From contig OZ005607.1 of assembly GCA_963930655.1 (NCBI GenBank), positions 16,882,374-16,946,373 on the forward strand: a stretch of 64,000 nucleotides of DNA, written 5' to 3'. Below, one piece after another: positions 12,697-23,897 of the stretch. The stretch's first letter is position 1. Each line of letters opens with the position of its first letter. Made by a program: the position numbers and the translations under genes. Source of the DNA: Myrica gale (Eukaryota > Streptophyta > Magnoliopsida > Fagales > Myricaceae). The notes beneath the pieces were generated by a model. That model was not told where the DNA came from and ran no database searches. It saw only the letters and a list, made by a program, of their open reading frames with translations.

Positions 12697-13449
12697 TGTA
12701 AGTATGAACTAATTCAGACTGTGAAACTGCGAATGGCTCATTAAATCAGTTATAGTTTGTTTGATGGTATCTTCTACTCGGATAACCGTAGTAATTGTGG
12801 AGCTAATACGTACAACAAACGCCAACTTCTGGATGGGATGCATTTATTAGGTAAAACTTCAACGCGAGCTCTGCCTGTTGCTCTGATGATTCATGTTAAC
12901 TAGACGGATCGCAAAGCCATCGTGCCGGCAACGCATCATTCAAATTTCTACCCTATCAACTTTCGATAGTAGGATAGAGGCCTGCAATGGTGGTGACCGA
13001 CAACAGAGAATTAGGGTTCAATTCTGGAGAGGGAGCCTGAGAAACAGCTACCACATCCAAGGAAGGCAGTAGGCATGCAAATTATCCAATCTTGACACAA
13101 GGAGGTAGTGACAATAAATAACAATACCAGGCTCTTATATGCTCGTCCCTTCTACCGGCGATGCGATCCTGGCCTTAACTGGTCGGGTCGTGCCTCTAGT
13201 GCTGTTACTTTGAAGAAATTAGAGTGCTCAAAGCAAGGCTAAGCTCTATATACATTAGCGTGGGATACCATCATATGATTTTGGTCCTATTGTGTTGGCC
13301 TTCGGGGTCGGAGTAATGCTAACAGGAATAGTCGGGGCATTCGTATTTCATAGTCAAAGGTGAAATTCTTGGATTTATGAAAGACAAACAACTGCGAAAG
13401 TATTTGCCGAGGATACTTTCATTAATCAAGAATGAAAGTTTGGGGCTCA

Positions 13450-13490
<41 letters not shown>

Positions 13491-13576
13491 TCGAACAGGG
13501 ATCGCGGATGTTGCTTTATGGACTCCGTCGGTACCTTACAATAAATCAAAGTCTTTGGGTTTCAGGGGGTGTATGG
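12697..13576 (+). pseudogene. 18S rRNA pseudogene, 5' part
   Basis: From TGTAAGTATGAACTAATTC onward the sequence follows plant nuclear 18S rRNA, starting about 60 nt inside the gene. It ends in the conserved 'caaagtctttgggttt' region at the insertion site of a solo LTR. Scattered substitutions are present. Around 13133 roughly 200 nt are missing, including the universally conserved 530-loop region. The 5' end is missing too, so it cannot make a working rRNA. A 12-bp direct repeat (cacggacaatgt) lies at 12590 and 12688, just before the rRNA homology. Confidence 0.92.
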
Positions 13577-15666
13577 TGTCAAACCCCGAGCTTTTAACAT
13601 CACATGCATATGGTTTATAATATCGTGTGTATGATTAGTAGTACGTTTAGGGGAAACTTAATGACTAAGAGAGATTATTTAGTACTTTAGGACATGATTT
13701 AGTGAGATTTGGTGTTCCCGTGCAACTAGTTTGTTGTTCAGAATGTTGAGGAGCTCGTATTAGATCAATAAAAATTTTTAAGTAGGTATGACTTTTTTGT
13801 CTCGAAAAACGAACCATATGATTTTATATTCTTTTAATATGTTGGGGGGATCATCTACGAGGTTATGGTTCAAATTTGGAGACTTTTTTGTGTTTCGGAG
13901 GAAAGTAGGACGTTTTTTAAAGTACGTAGGTTGATTAGTGAACATCGTTGGAATTCTGAGAAAATTAGCGAAACTTATCCATTGAATTATGGTGAGTACA
14001 CTTAGCCGTTTGACACCGTTAACCGTACTGAATTATGACGTTCCTATTAGCCTAGTGACTCACCATAATTCCTATTTATGACATGTGTCCCCTAATGTTA
14101 CGACGTTCCTACTTAGATTGAATTATGACGTTCCTATTTAGATTGAATGGTGTACTCTTCAAGGGTGGATTTCGACCCTTGAAGAGTACACCATTCAATC
14201 TAATTTTTTTTTTAAGTTAAATCTCTATAGCAAGAGTGAAGTGAAGTTGGAGAAAGAGGAGGAAAAAGATTAGTGAAGATTCAGCTTCATTAGAGGTAAA
14301 GTTTAATTGATTATCTTTGATTTTGATTCAAGTTTTCAAGATGATTATTGTGAATCTCTTATATTTCTTAATCTAAACATCTCTTTATGTTATTAGGTGT
14401 TCTTCCAATTTTTCTTGATGTTCATCATGTTCTTCGTGTTCTTGATGAAAAGCAAGCTTGTCTTTTCGAAAAAGTATCATTTTCGAAGTTCGATTCGTTT
14501 TCAAAGTGTTTTTCTACCTTGATCCATTTCTTTTCAAAATTTCTGCCAAAAGTTATTTTTCAAAGCTTGAACATATTTCTTTCCTTCTTATTTCGATACT
14601 TTTCATGTCAAAATTAATATTTTCTACATGGTGATTAAGCCGATTTTTAACCGAGAAATCAAAGTGTTGTTTTATGATGGAAACGAGTAAAGACGTTGCA
14701 TATCATAAATGAGATGTGTGGGTGTTGATATTAGACATGCATACTTAACTTGTACGTTGGAAAAAAAATATTTGATATTCAAGTGTGGTTAAGGTGTGGC
14801 ATATCATGAATGATATGCATGGACGTTGACATGCGACATGTATACTTAACGCATACTGTGAAGATGTGCAGTACTGTGCACAAGAGAATGTGTGCACTTG
14901 TTGTGACATTCTGACCTCTTTGTCATATGCGGAAAAATCCTCTATGAGGATACCGTATTCTACTCTGGGAGTAATTCCAAAAAGATACGGTCCGTGTTCT
15001 ACTTTGGGAGTAATTCCGCAAAGACACGAAGGTTACTTGTAACCCGTCACTCTCGCCCAGTGATTCACTCTGGGAGTGAGAGGAGTGGTGATTGGTGAAG
15101 GAAAAATGGAAAAGATCATATTTTAAGAATTGTGTTTTCATTTACTTTCGTCTTTTGTTGAGATTTTATTGTTGAACGTGTTTCTTCAATATTTTGTTCT
15201 TCTTTCTTCTATTCTTGTGTACTAACCGCTAGCTTAATAAGTCATTTGGACTCACCGTTGTTTGTTAAATATTTCTCTAGCAGATGTCTGAGGTTTACTA
15301 GGTGAGTTCACTAAGGTCATTCAACATGGTTTTATGACTCTGGAGCTGACCTTTCGAGTCTATGTCACACGTGACCTAAATGTTCTGATGGAAGACTGGG
15401 GTCATAGGTGGATTAACCCAAACTTGAATGACTATGTCAGCATATGCGACAAACTTAAGTGATTCTAATGGCAAGGAGTAGAGGTTTTATGTTTCTTCGT
15501 TTTTCCGCTGCTGTAGTTTTTTTTAGTATGTACATTATAAGAAGTTGGTTCTCTTTTGTAATAAGTCGGTATTAATAAAAGGTTATACTAGTCGTAACCT
15601 CAGTCTAATAGCGGCATTCATTACTATAAGACAACGCTTGAGGTCTTGACTGTCCGGGCTATTACA
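13577..15666 (+). mobile_element. Solo LTR (2.09 kb) inserted in the 18S pseudogene
   Basis: The ends are TGTCAAACCCCGAGC and GGGCTATTACA, flanked by a 5-bp target duplication, TATGG, at 13572-13576 and 15667-15671. Removing the LTR and one duplicate restores continuous 18S sequence. Ends and inner blocks match the LTR at 4749-7008. The TATA region of that copy is replaced here by a repeat-rich patch holding a 29-bp perfect hairpin. A hairpin relative of the shared motif (TAAGTC/GACTCA) is at 15238-15254. Confidence 0.95.
14138..14203. repeat. Perfect 29-bp inverted repeat, 8-nt loop
   Basis: The left arm is 14138-14166 and the right arm 14175-14203. The arms run from TTAGATTGAATGG to AAGGGT and back without mismatch. 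Just upstream, 'gacgttcctatt' is repeated several times (about 14039-14140). The structure replaces the promoter-like part of the LTR and looks like a template-switch or foldback event. Confidence 0.9.
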
Positions 15667-15726
<60 letters not shown>

Positions 15727-16094
15727 CTTGGTTTAAGAATCAACACGGGGAACTTACCAGGTCCAAACATAGTAAGGATTGACAGACTGAGAGTTCTTTC
15801 TTGATTCTATAGGTGGTGGTGCATGACCGTTCTTAGTTGGTGGAGCGATTTTTCTGGTTAATTCCGTTAACGAACGATATCTCAGCCTGCTAACTAGCTA
15901 TGCGAAGGTGACCTTTTGCGGCCAGCTTCTTAGGGGGACTATGGCCGCTTAGGCCAAGGAATTTTGAGGCAATAATAGGTATCGCTACACTGATGTATTC
16001 AACAAGTTTATAGCCTTGGCCAACAGGCCGGGTAATCTATGAAATTTCATTGTGATTGGATGGATCATTGCAATTGTTGGTCTTAAATGAGGAC
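15667..16094 (+). pseudogene. 18S rRNA pseudogene, 3' part
   Basis: It continues the rRNA from 'ggtcgcaaggctgaaactt' through the conserved 'ggaattgacggaagggcacc' block. Homology runs up to 'gatcattgcaattgttggtctt', then breaks off near 16094. About the last 150-200 nt of 18S are absent and no ITS or 5.8S follows. Substitutions in normally invariant positions support a pseudogene. Confidence 0.92.
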
Positions 16095-16548
16095 AACGAG
16101 GAGAATCGCTAAGTGGACGATTTAAGAGCGTTGACGAGTTGTAGGTTAATGGAGACATAGTGTATGTGCCACAAACTTCTAGGTGAATGATATAATATAA
16201 GTTCAGAAGTTTTAGTTTTAGTTTACAATATATGAGATACTTTTTTGTTAAACAAAAAAGTATAATTGTTTAACTCTAATGTGCCATTATAATGCAGACC
16301 ACATGCTGATAAAGAAGATGGGAATGGTTTCAGGAGGAAAGTCTACATTGAATCTATTTTTGTTATGATTCGAGAGGAAAGCCCATATAGAACCTATTTT
16401 TGTTCTGATTGGAAATGAATGCACAGGAACTATCAAAGTTATGTTTTACCATGCACAAGATTTGTATGTCTAAATATCCTACTTAATTCCTTATGGAATT
16501 GATCCGAGTTTGTATACGAGAGGCAAAAAGATAAGTATGTAAATGAAA
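16095..16548. other. No recognised gene
   Basis: AT-rich sequence between the rRNA remnant and the LINE poly-A end. A perfect 23-nt palindrome (ACTTTTTTGTT-A-AACAAAAAAGT) lies at 16239-16261. No coding similarity was recognised. Confidence 0.4.
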
Positions 16549-16981
16549 ATTTTTTTTTTTATCAAAATATAACTTTATTCCATAACTTATAAAATACATG
16601 AACATAGTAAAATCACAACCGAACTAAATTAAGGAGGATCAAAACATTCATATAGCCAAATTAAGCTCTTTAAATGCTCAGGTAGTGGAACAAAGGGGTA
16701 TCCATAAAAAAATTGTAGTTGCAGCCCAACAAGCAAATTGATGCACAACACAATTTGCACCACGTCTTACATTCCTAGCTTGCCATTGGTTCATCTCGCT
16801 TAGAGTCTTTTGACCTTGCCAATAGTATCGTGTATTTTCCATCCCACACATCTGTGGAAAGCATTGATGGCATTTATCAAGATAGCGGAGTCTCCTTATA
16901 AAATTATATACTTTGTAGTCCTTCCTCACTTCCATTTCCCCATTTTTGCCACTTCAGCCTCCGCTTTTACTGGCCCCAACT

Positions 16982-17966
16982 AAAAATGAGTACCGGAACG
17001 GATGGAACCGATTCTAGTTTCGGTATCCACCGGAACCAACAATTTCATTCCGGTTCCAATTCCGGAATGAAACCATTCTCTCACATTTTCACAACATCTT
17101 TATGCGGCATTTTATCAAACACATGTTACACATCAACCGAATCATTCCATGAAATAATCATATCCAAACCAAACTTACATTATTCAAACCCAATAGAGTT
17201 AAAGTCGAGGGAGAGAGAGAGAAAAAAAAAATTAAAATCAATGTTCAAATAGAGTTAGTTATCAAAATTTGACGAAAACAAAAAAGTGGTCGTATGTGAT
17301 GATAATTAATAGGAAGGTAATTCATAGGTATGTACAACAAAGTAGGAAAAAAATATGTGTGAACTATTTTAAACAGCATACTTCTAACGCTTGGGATTGA
17401 TGTTTATATACCATTCGATAGGCTGCAGCCCAACGGCAGAAAATGCTAGGGAAGAAAGCCGCTTCACGCTGCATTTCCCGCCGTTTCGTTTTTTCAAAAA
17501 TCCATATAGATACCATCTACACAAGACTAAAACAACAGGAACAATAACCTCTGAGATGATTTGAGTGTTTTACAGCAACCCGTGAGAGAGAGGGAGAGAG
17601 AGAGAGAGAGATTTCGGGAGGGAGGAGGGAGAGAGCTGAGAGAGAGAGAGAGATTTTGGGAGGCAGCGGCAGGGAGGGAGGGTGAGGTGATGGGATGGTG
17701 ACGGTGAGCGGGTGTGGGGGGGTTGGGAGGCAGATTTTTTGCTTGATGCTCGAATGTAGGAGTCAAATTCACGCGTGACTCAAGTCATCTAATTTTTTTT
17801 TCCTAAAACTAGGGCTCAAATGGCACCGTATTGAGCCCTGGATTTTTTTAAATACCGGAAACCTATTCCGGAAAAATGCAAATATGGGATTCAATTCCGG
17901 TATCGGAATTAGGCCAGAACCGGTGTCGGAATTTCCAGTAATGACAGGAATAATTCTCCACCCTTA
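16982..17966. mobile_element. Non-autonomous DNA transposon, possibly hAT-like
   Basis: This stretch interrupts the LINE RNase H region. Both ends are crowded with ACCGGAA/TTCCGGT words (16990-17070 and 17860-17940), arranged in opposite orientations. An imperfect 8-bp flank, T(G/A)GCCCCA, is seen at each side, which is the duplication length of hAT elements. Terminal inverted repeats are poor. The middle contains GA-rich microsatellites (17580-17660) and no transposase. Confidence 0.45.
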
Positions 17967-18207
17967 GCCCCAGCTTATCCATTTTCAAAACAAACACACT
18001 GGAAAACATACCTCTATAGTCCATAAAAATCGTTGATCCTACTATGAAATAATCTCTAACAGTTGCATTAACATTAACCTTAATAAAAGGTTGATGTTGT
18101 GGGCACCTTCTATGGATCGTTCCAATTCCTCCCTCCTTTGCAATTCTTCCTCATGCTCTTAACTAAACAGTCGTACCTTCATAGCTAGACTTCTCATATC
18201 CAATTTA

Positions 18208-18404
18208 GGGTATGTTTGAGTTGTAAAATTTTTGGTATTGGGTTTAGTGATGATATTGGGTTTAGTGAAAAAGTGAAGAGAGAGGTAATTTTTTATATTT
18301 TTTGTAGTGAAAAATTATGATTTGATGGGAGAGAGAGATTATATTGTAGTATTTTATTGTGAGTTGGTAAAAAATTTTGTGAAATTTTGTTAGCAAACAC
18401 AACC
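18208..18404. mobile_element. Tourist/PIF-like MITE (197 bp)
   Basis: The ends GGGTATGTTTG and (inverted) GGTTGTGTTTG are bounded by a TTA duplication at 18205-18207 and 18405-18407, the target of PIF/Harbinger-type elements. The inside is AT-rich and non-coding. It interrupts the LINE. Confidence 0.65.
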
Positions 18405-18842
18405 TTAATACCTCCGTCCTTTTGGTTCATCCACACCATGTCTATTGCTTGTGCAACAAACAGTTGAAACTGGTGTTTCTCCTCTGGATCAAGGATCACT
18501 TTTATCCAATCGACTACTTCTGTAATTCCCAGATTTTCAATATAAATAGGCCATTTGGACTCCTTCCATAGAACCCGAACAAAGTAGCATTTCAACACCA
18601 GATGATGAGTTGTTTCCCTCCCGACACCACAGAGTTCACATGTCATTAAATCTTCATCAAACAGCCCCACTCTATTTGTTATTTTCGCCTTTGTAGGGAG
18701 CAAATCCCACAGAACTTTCCAGAACAGAATTTATAATCGCTCATCCAAACAGCCCCCTCTGATCTGACATTTAATAATATCGTTGTTGTCGGTTCCCACA
18801 TCTATGTCAACTGCTAATATAGCCTGGGTTTACTGCTTTCAG

Positions 18843-20051
18843 GAATACATTCATAGGGTTGGTCGAACAGCTCGTGGGGAAGGTGCAATAGGAAATGCCT
18901 TGCTTTTCCTGATACCTGAAGAGTTGCAATTTCTTCGCTATCTGAAGGTCGTTTATTCTTTGGATAAGAAAATGAAACATAATGCGATGAAATGAACGAA
19001 GGGTGCTGATTTTGCGAACATTAGGATAAGCCTCTCCTTTAAGTGGGACTCTAGCAACAGTTTTTCTTTTTTTTGTTATATATTACATGGCTTATATTGC
19101 TTTGTAGAGAAAGGCAATTGAATAGGAATGAGCAGGGACCTTTTCTTTTTTCGCTATTTCAAATTGTAGGTGCATTAGTTGCTTGCTCTATATTGAACTT
19201 GAAACATCATTTCCTCTTTCAGGCCGTCAAAGTCCCCATTAAAGAGTAAGAATTCAATCAAAAGAAGCTAGCTATTGTGCAGTCTCACCTGGTACTTTCC
19301 TGCTTCCACATTGTTTCATCTCCTTCCCATTAATAAACTGCAGGATTTGATTGGCTTAGTCAAATTATTGAAGGAAAAGTTGGTGGCCAGTAACTACTAC
19401 TTGAACAAGTCTACTAAAGATGCATACAGATCCTACATATTAGCATATAACTCTCACTCCATGAAAGACCTCTTTGATGTTCACCGCCTTGATCTGCAGG
19501 TACACATCTTCCTTCTTTGTGGTAGGAAGTTTCTGTTTTTTTCATTCAGTGTTTAACTATGGAATTAGCATGTATGTGTGAGTGTGGCTGGCATGCGCTG
19601 TGTAATGAATCGGTCCCTGAATTTGTTAAAATAGAAAATCACGTAATTCTGTCACCAGTCAGATGGTTGAAGGATTGAAAATTTCTGCATGCATGCATGC
19701 AAGTTGATTACTTAGAACCCTGTCAAACTGTATCTTGCCAAATATGATAACATAAATTTACGTGATACTAATTTATACTTTAGGCCAAATAGAGGGATTC
19801 TAATTTTTTAAGATATAGTAGTACATAAGGTCGAATCTAATGCGTTTTCTGGGCAGGCTGTTGCTGCTTCTTTCTGTTTTTCAAACACACCTAAGGTGAC
19901 TCTGGATATTGATAGTGATGCCTCCAAGTTCAGGAGGAAAATGAGAAAAGTTGGAGGTCTGCATCGTTTCAGTGAGAGTAACCCCTATGGAAGGCAGGGA
20001 AGTGGAGATGATAAGCAGTGGCAAGGTCTGCAATCTGCAGTAGTTTCTTGA
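18843..20051 (+). pseudogene. 3' exons of a DEAD-box RNA helicase gene (RH27/RH51, HAS1/DDX18 type)
   Basis: Four exons with intact splice borders can be read: 18843-18947, 19223-19291, 19374-19499 and 19857-20051. The first carries helicase motif VI ([12 protein letters not shown]) and then [16 protein letters not shown]. The third carries [34 protein letters not shown]. This tail is diagnostic for the HAS1/DDX18 group, nucleolar helicases of large-subunit rRNA maturation (RH27 and RH51 in Arabidopsis). All exons coding the ATPase core are missing; a LINE remnant lies immediately upstream. In exon 2 a TAA at 19247-19249 replaces the usual tyrosine codon before EF. The introns survive, so this is a decayed gene copy or segmental duplicate, not a processed retrocopy. 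Confidence 0.88.
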
Positions 20052-20641
20052 CCAGAATGTTGGGCAGATGAGGTGCCGCATTATCTATTAGCAGAAAATA
20101 TATGTAAAAGTCCCGAGCAAGCAATTTTTAGAAGGTTCCAAGCGCATCCAGCCGGAATTGTACATACGAGTTCACCTCTTTATTTGGTTGCTGTTAAGGG
20201 GGCTAACCAATCACCCATGTGTACCAAAAATTTTCATTGTATCGGTTCCATATTTCAGTGGTGACAATATTTCATGTATAGGAACTGGGGCTATTTCATT
20301 TTTTCCGTGTTAGGAAAAAGCCCAAAAAAATTAACAAAGAAATTAATGTCCCAAAAGCATTTTTGTTAATTTCTAGTGAGATAAGCTCCAACTTCTTCTC
20401 ATCTTTTCTGTTCTTCCTCTTCTTGAAAGCTGTCTCTTATTCACCATTCTCTCCTTCAAAAAGCTCTCTCTAGAAGGGATAATCCCCTTCTCTCATCTGT
20501 CTACTCTCTTTCTATTTGACATAGATCACTCTTTTCTCCTTCCCCTTCCGCAAAACTCTTATTTTACTTACTTTCCATCTTCTTTTGTCGCCTACCACGC
20601 TTAAACTTAAATATTCTTTTTCATATTTAAGAGAGGCAGAA
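20052..20641. other. No gene; downstream flank of the helicase pseudogene
   Basis: It probably begins with the old 3' untranslated region. From 20390 it becomes pyrimidine-rich (CTTCTTCTC words). A purine tract (AAGAGAGGCAGAA) abuts the LTR start at 20642 and could be a polypurine tract, in which case the LTR would be a 3' LTR. Confidence 0.4.
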
Positions 20642-20887
20642 TGTAACACCCCTCCCTTGCATATTCCACCTGTTTGATACAGATTTTATGATTACTATGC
20701 TATAATATATATAGGGCTCACATGTATTTTTTTCCTTGCACTTACAAAATTTAGTAGTTGCAATTAAGATAGGGAAGATAGAGAAGACCGGGTCTGACAT
20801 GGTAACTACGATGACGGGGGGACAAACCTGTAAAACAGAGGCGTCTGGAGACCAGATAGTGTTCCCGATGAAAATCCTGGTAAGACA

Positions 20888-23800
20888 TGTGAGATCCCGA
20901 ATTTACTTATGTCATTGTATAGGAGAGAGAGATTTTGCTATGATTTTCCTCAGGATGTAGGTATGTTTTAATTGGTGATTTTTGAGGTAAGTGTCGACAC
21001 ATTGGAACATAGTGTCGACACATTATACTAACACCCGAAAGTTTACCTTTTCCTGGAGACCAAAGTGAATTTTGACTAAGTGTTGTAAGTGTCGACACTT
21101 TGAGTCATAGTGTCGACACATTAGACTGATACCCGAGCGTTTATATCTTTCCGGAACTAGAGTGATTTTTACTAAGTGTTGGAAGTGTCGACACCTTGAG
21201 TGATGGTGTCGACACATCCAACTGAAACCCGAGAGTTCGCCTTTTTCCAGAACTCCCGTGGATTTTGACCAAGTGATGGAAGTGTCGACACCTTGGGTGA
21301 TGGTGTCGACACATCTAATTGAAACCCGAGAGTTTACATTTTTCCCACTATGGCTAAGTGTTGGAAGTGTCGACACCTTGAGTGATGGTGTCGACACATC
21401 TTACTAAATATGTTGTAAGTGTCGACACCTTGAGTGATGGTGTCGACACATATAACTACATTCCGGAATTTTACCGGTTTGAAATACGCGAGTTGAAATT
21501 TATGAAGTAGGGGGAGGGCAAACTTGTCTTTTCCCCAACCATTTTCACGCCTATTACTCTCTCCCCCTTTGCCGAACACTTCATTTTTCCCCTCTCTTCA
21601 GCCTTTTCATTTTCCCTTGCCCTAAGTCACCCACCCGAAAGAAGAAGAAGGAAGAAGGAGAGGAAGAAGGAGAAGAAGAAGGAGAAGAAAAGAAGGAGGA
21701 AGAGGAGAGAAGCGAGGTAAATCCTTGCTGGCCGAAAATCGTGCTACTCTCTCTCTCTCTCTCTCTCTATTCTCTTCTTGTTTCCTCTTGTTGGTTAGTT
21801 GTGGTTGGTGATGTTCTTGTTTTCTTTTGTTGGTTGGTTGTGGTTTGTTGGTAATTTGTCTAAGTAGTGTTCTCCTTGTGATTCATGGATGTTTAGTGTG
21901 GATCTAGGTATGTTCAAGGTAGATCTTGTAAGTGTAGCATAGATTTTTACATGAGAACATGTGGAAAAATGACTAGATCTGAAATGAGGGTTCAAGAGAA
22001 ATTGGTTATGTGCTCTAGGTGTTTGATAAAAGGCCTAAGAGGGGATTGAAACCTAAGTTGAGCAAGTATGGCCGAATCTAGGGTTTGATGCATTAGATTG
22101 TGTATGTATGCTAGTGATATTGAGAACCACAAAGCCCTAAGTGTTAGGGATATGTTCAGATCTGGGAAAATAGGCAAGAGGACCAATAACGCACACTAGG
22201 TGTTTGGTAAACAGCCCAAGAGAAATGGGTACATGCAATGGTGTTAACTTGATAATTATGGAACCATGATTTGGTTGTAAACTTCGAGTTGAAGTTGTAA
22301 GTGGGAGGAAGGTGAGAGTATAGTTGTTGTTATGAGATGTTAAGTTAGCCTTGGATGTTGGTTGTGACATGTAGAGATTCGGATTTTGGTTGTTGGAGAT
22401 TGTTGTGATTTCTGGAGTTACATATGCAGATTTCAAGGCTGGAATAGAAAGTGTGTTTTGTTGCATTGGTGGTTATCTCTTGATATTTTAGTCCAATTTT
22501 ACGGGGTTGGTCTTGGAATTTGTTTCAAGTTAAGAAAGAGAGCGTTTTAAGATAACTTGCATGTGAATTAGAGGTATGATGAATATGTTATGGTATGAAA
22601 AATTAGTGTGAGGGTCTATTAAAACAGATTCGTGTGAGTAATGTATTGATTACTATATACGTTTAGTGAACCTATGAATGACAATAGTACGTTTCATTGT
22701 AGGTAACGAGACACTCGATACTCAAGCAAGCCTAAGGTAAGTGAAAATAGTAAGTAGCAACTTACGCTTTACAAAACTGGAATGATACACTGCATGAAGA
22801 ATGTTTATGAATAATCATATCAAGCATGACATTACCTAGCACGACATGAATGCATCATGATCATTTGCATTCATTGTCCTCATGAGAAAGGAGAGATCCT
22901 ATGCAAATGAAAGTACCATTTTTATGCTACCTTATGATAAGTTTTTATGACAAGTTAGTTATTGAACCCAAGTCGGTCGGTACCGTACCAAGTCAAGAAG
23001 GTGCATCCATACCGAAGGATGTTTACGTGAAGGATGGATGTCACCTAGGACACCCATACCGAAGGATGCTTGCAAGAAGGATGGGTAGTCCATGAGGTAA
23101 GTGCAATCACACTGAAGGATGCTTGCAAGAAGGTGTGAACCTCAAGGGTCGTGTCTAGCCACTGAAGGACGAATGAGAGAAGGTGAGCTAGCTCGACCAT
23201 ATGTAAGGTCCCTAAGGGAAATAAGGGACTGTTCCTACGGGAACGCACAACCCTGATGTCAGGGGTAAAAGAGGGCAAGTGGCCCACAAGATAAGATGTG
23301 AATCGATTTTTACAAAAGCAAGAGTAAATGCATGTGCATTATACATGCATCACGTTTCATAATCAGGCATGCAGCGCATTATGTTTACATGACTATGATT
23401 TCAAGTTCAAGTGCATGCTTACAATTTCAACCCATGTTTTAGCTATAATTCCTTACTGAGTCTTTCGACTCACAGTTTTAAATTGTATCATTCCAGATGA
23501 TGTTACAGGGGTGGAATCTTAAGAAGAGGACCTTGAACCCTAGGAGAAGGGTTGATGAAATGTCTCTCTTGTTTGCTAACGTTAGGAAAGATTTAGCTAA
23601 TTTTTGTAAAAGCCGGCATGAGCCACCGTGATGTGGTGGTCATGGGTTTCATTTGGCTTAGTTAGTTAATGTTTTAAACTGGTTGATATTTTGAGAATAT
23701 GTTTAACAACCTTGAGTTATCAATGGAAAGTATGTTCTTATGCACGTTATACGCTAGCATTATAAGGCTTCTTTTTAACATTGAAGCATCAACGTCTTTT

Positions 23801-23897
23801 CCGCTGCAAGTATAGTAGTAAGTACGCTGGAGCGTCCCATGCCGGGAATGCTCGCGGCTGTCATTAGCCTCGTTTAGCTAGCGTTCGGGGCGTGACA
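20888..23897 (+). mobile_element. Solo LTR of gypsy type (3.01 kb)
   Basis: It runs from TGTGAGATCCCGAA to GGGGCGTGACA. A perfect 5-bp target duplication, AGACA, lies at 20883-20887 and 23898-23902. The second half aligns with the LTR at 1-1918 (shared stretch around 'cttacgcttt.caaaactggaatgat', the CCATACCGAAGGA module at 22986-23180, the hairpin at 23457-23472, and the terminal block). The first half carries the palindrome-pair array. It lies inside the older LTR 20642-26954. No internal retroelement sequence remains. Confidence 0.95.
20991..21449. repeat. Six pairs of the palindrome GTGTCGACAC, 21 bp apart
   Basis: The perfect 10-mer occurs at 20991/21012, 21089/21110, 21185/21206, 21282/21303, 21367/21388 and 21419/21440. 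Within every pair the spacing is exactly 21 bp, two helical turns. Pairs repeat every 96-98 bp for the first four, then at 85 and 52 bp. Between pairs lie variants of 'ccgagagttta' plus 'gattttgacyaagtg'. The spacer inside pairs varies while its length does not, which suggests constraint on phasing. The position is the upstream (U3-like) part of the LTR. Confidence 0.95.

Larger units (their letters stand above)
16549..18780 (-). mobile_element. LINE (L1-like) 3' end, 5'-truncated and twice interrupted
   Basis: On the minus strand, 18703 down to about 18410 encodes the reverse-transcriptase zinc-binding region (LPTKAKITNRVG, then CELCGVGRETTHHLVLKC). About 18200-17970 holds the start of the RNase H-like domain (IKVNVNATVRD). 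16935-16678 is its end (NVRRGANCVVHQFACWAA). A poly-A tail shows as a T-run at 16551-16561. The domain order matches the better preserved LINE at 27433-28590. Two DNA elements sit inside it, at 16982-17966 and 18208-18404. Frames are broken by stops. No clear target duplication was found. Confidence 0.8.

Noticed and set aside
12697-16094. Functional 18S rRNA gene
   Set aside because: Both ends are truncated, about 200 nt of conserved core is missing, and a solo LTR interrupts it.
20991-21449. CRISPR-like array
   Set aside because: The repeats are 10-bp palindromes in pairs at 21 bp inside a plant LTR; there are no 28-37 bp direct repeats with unique spacers and no cas genes.
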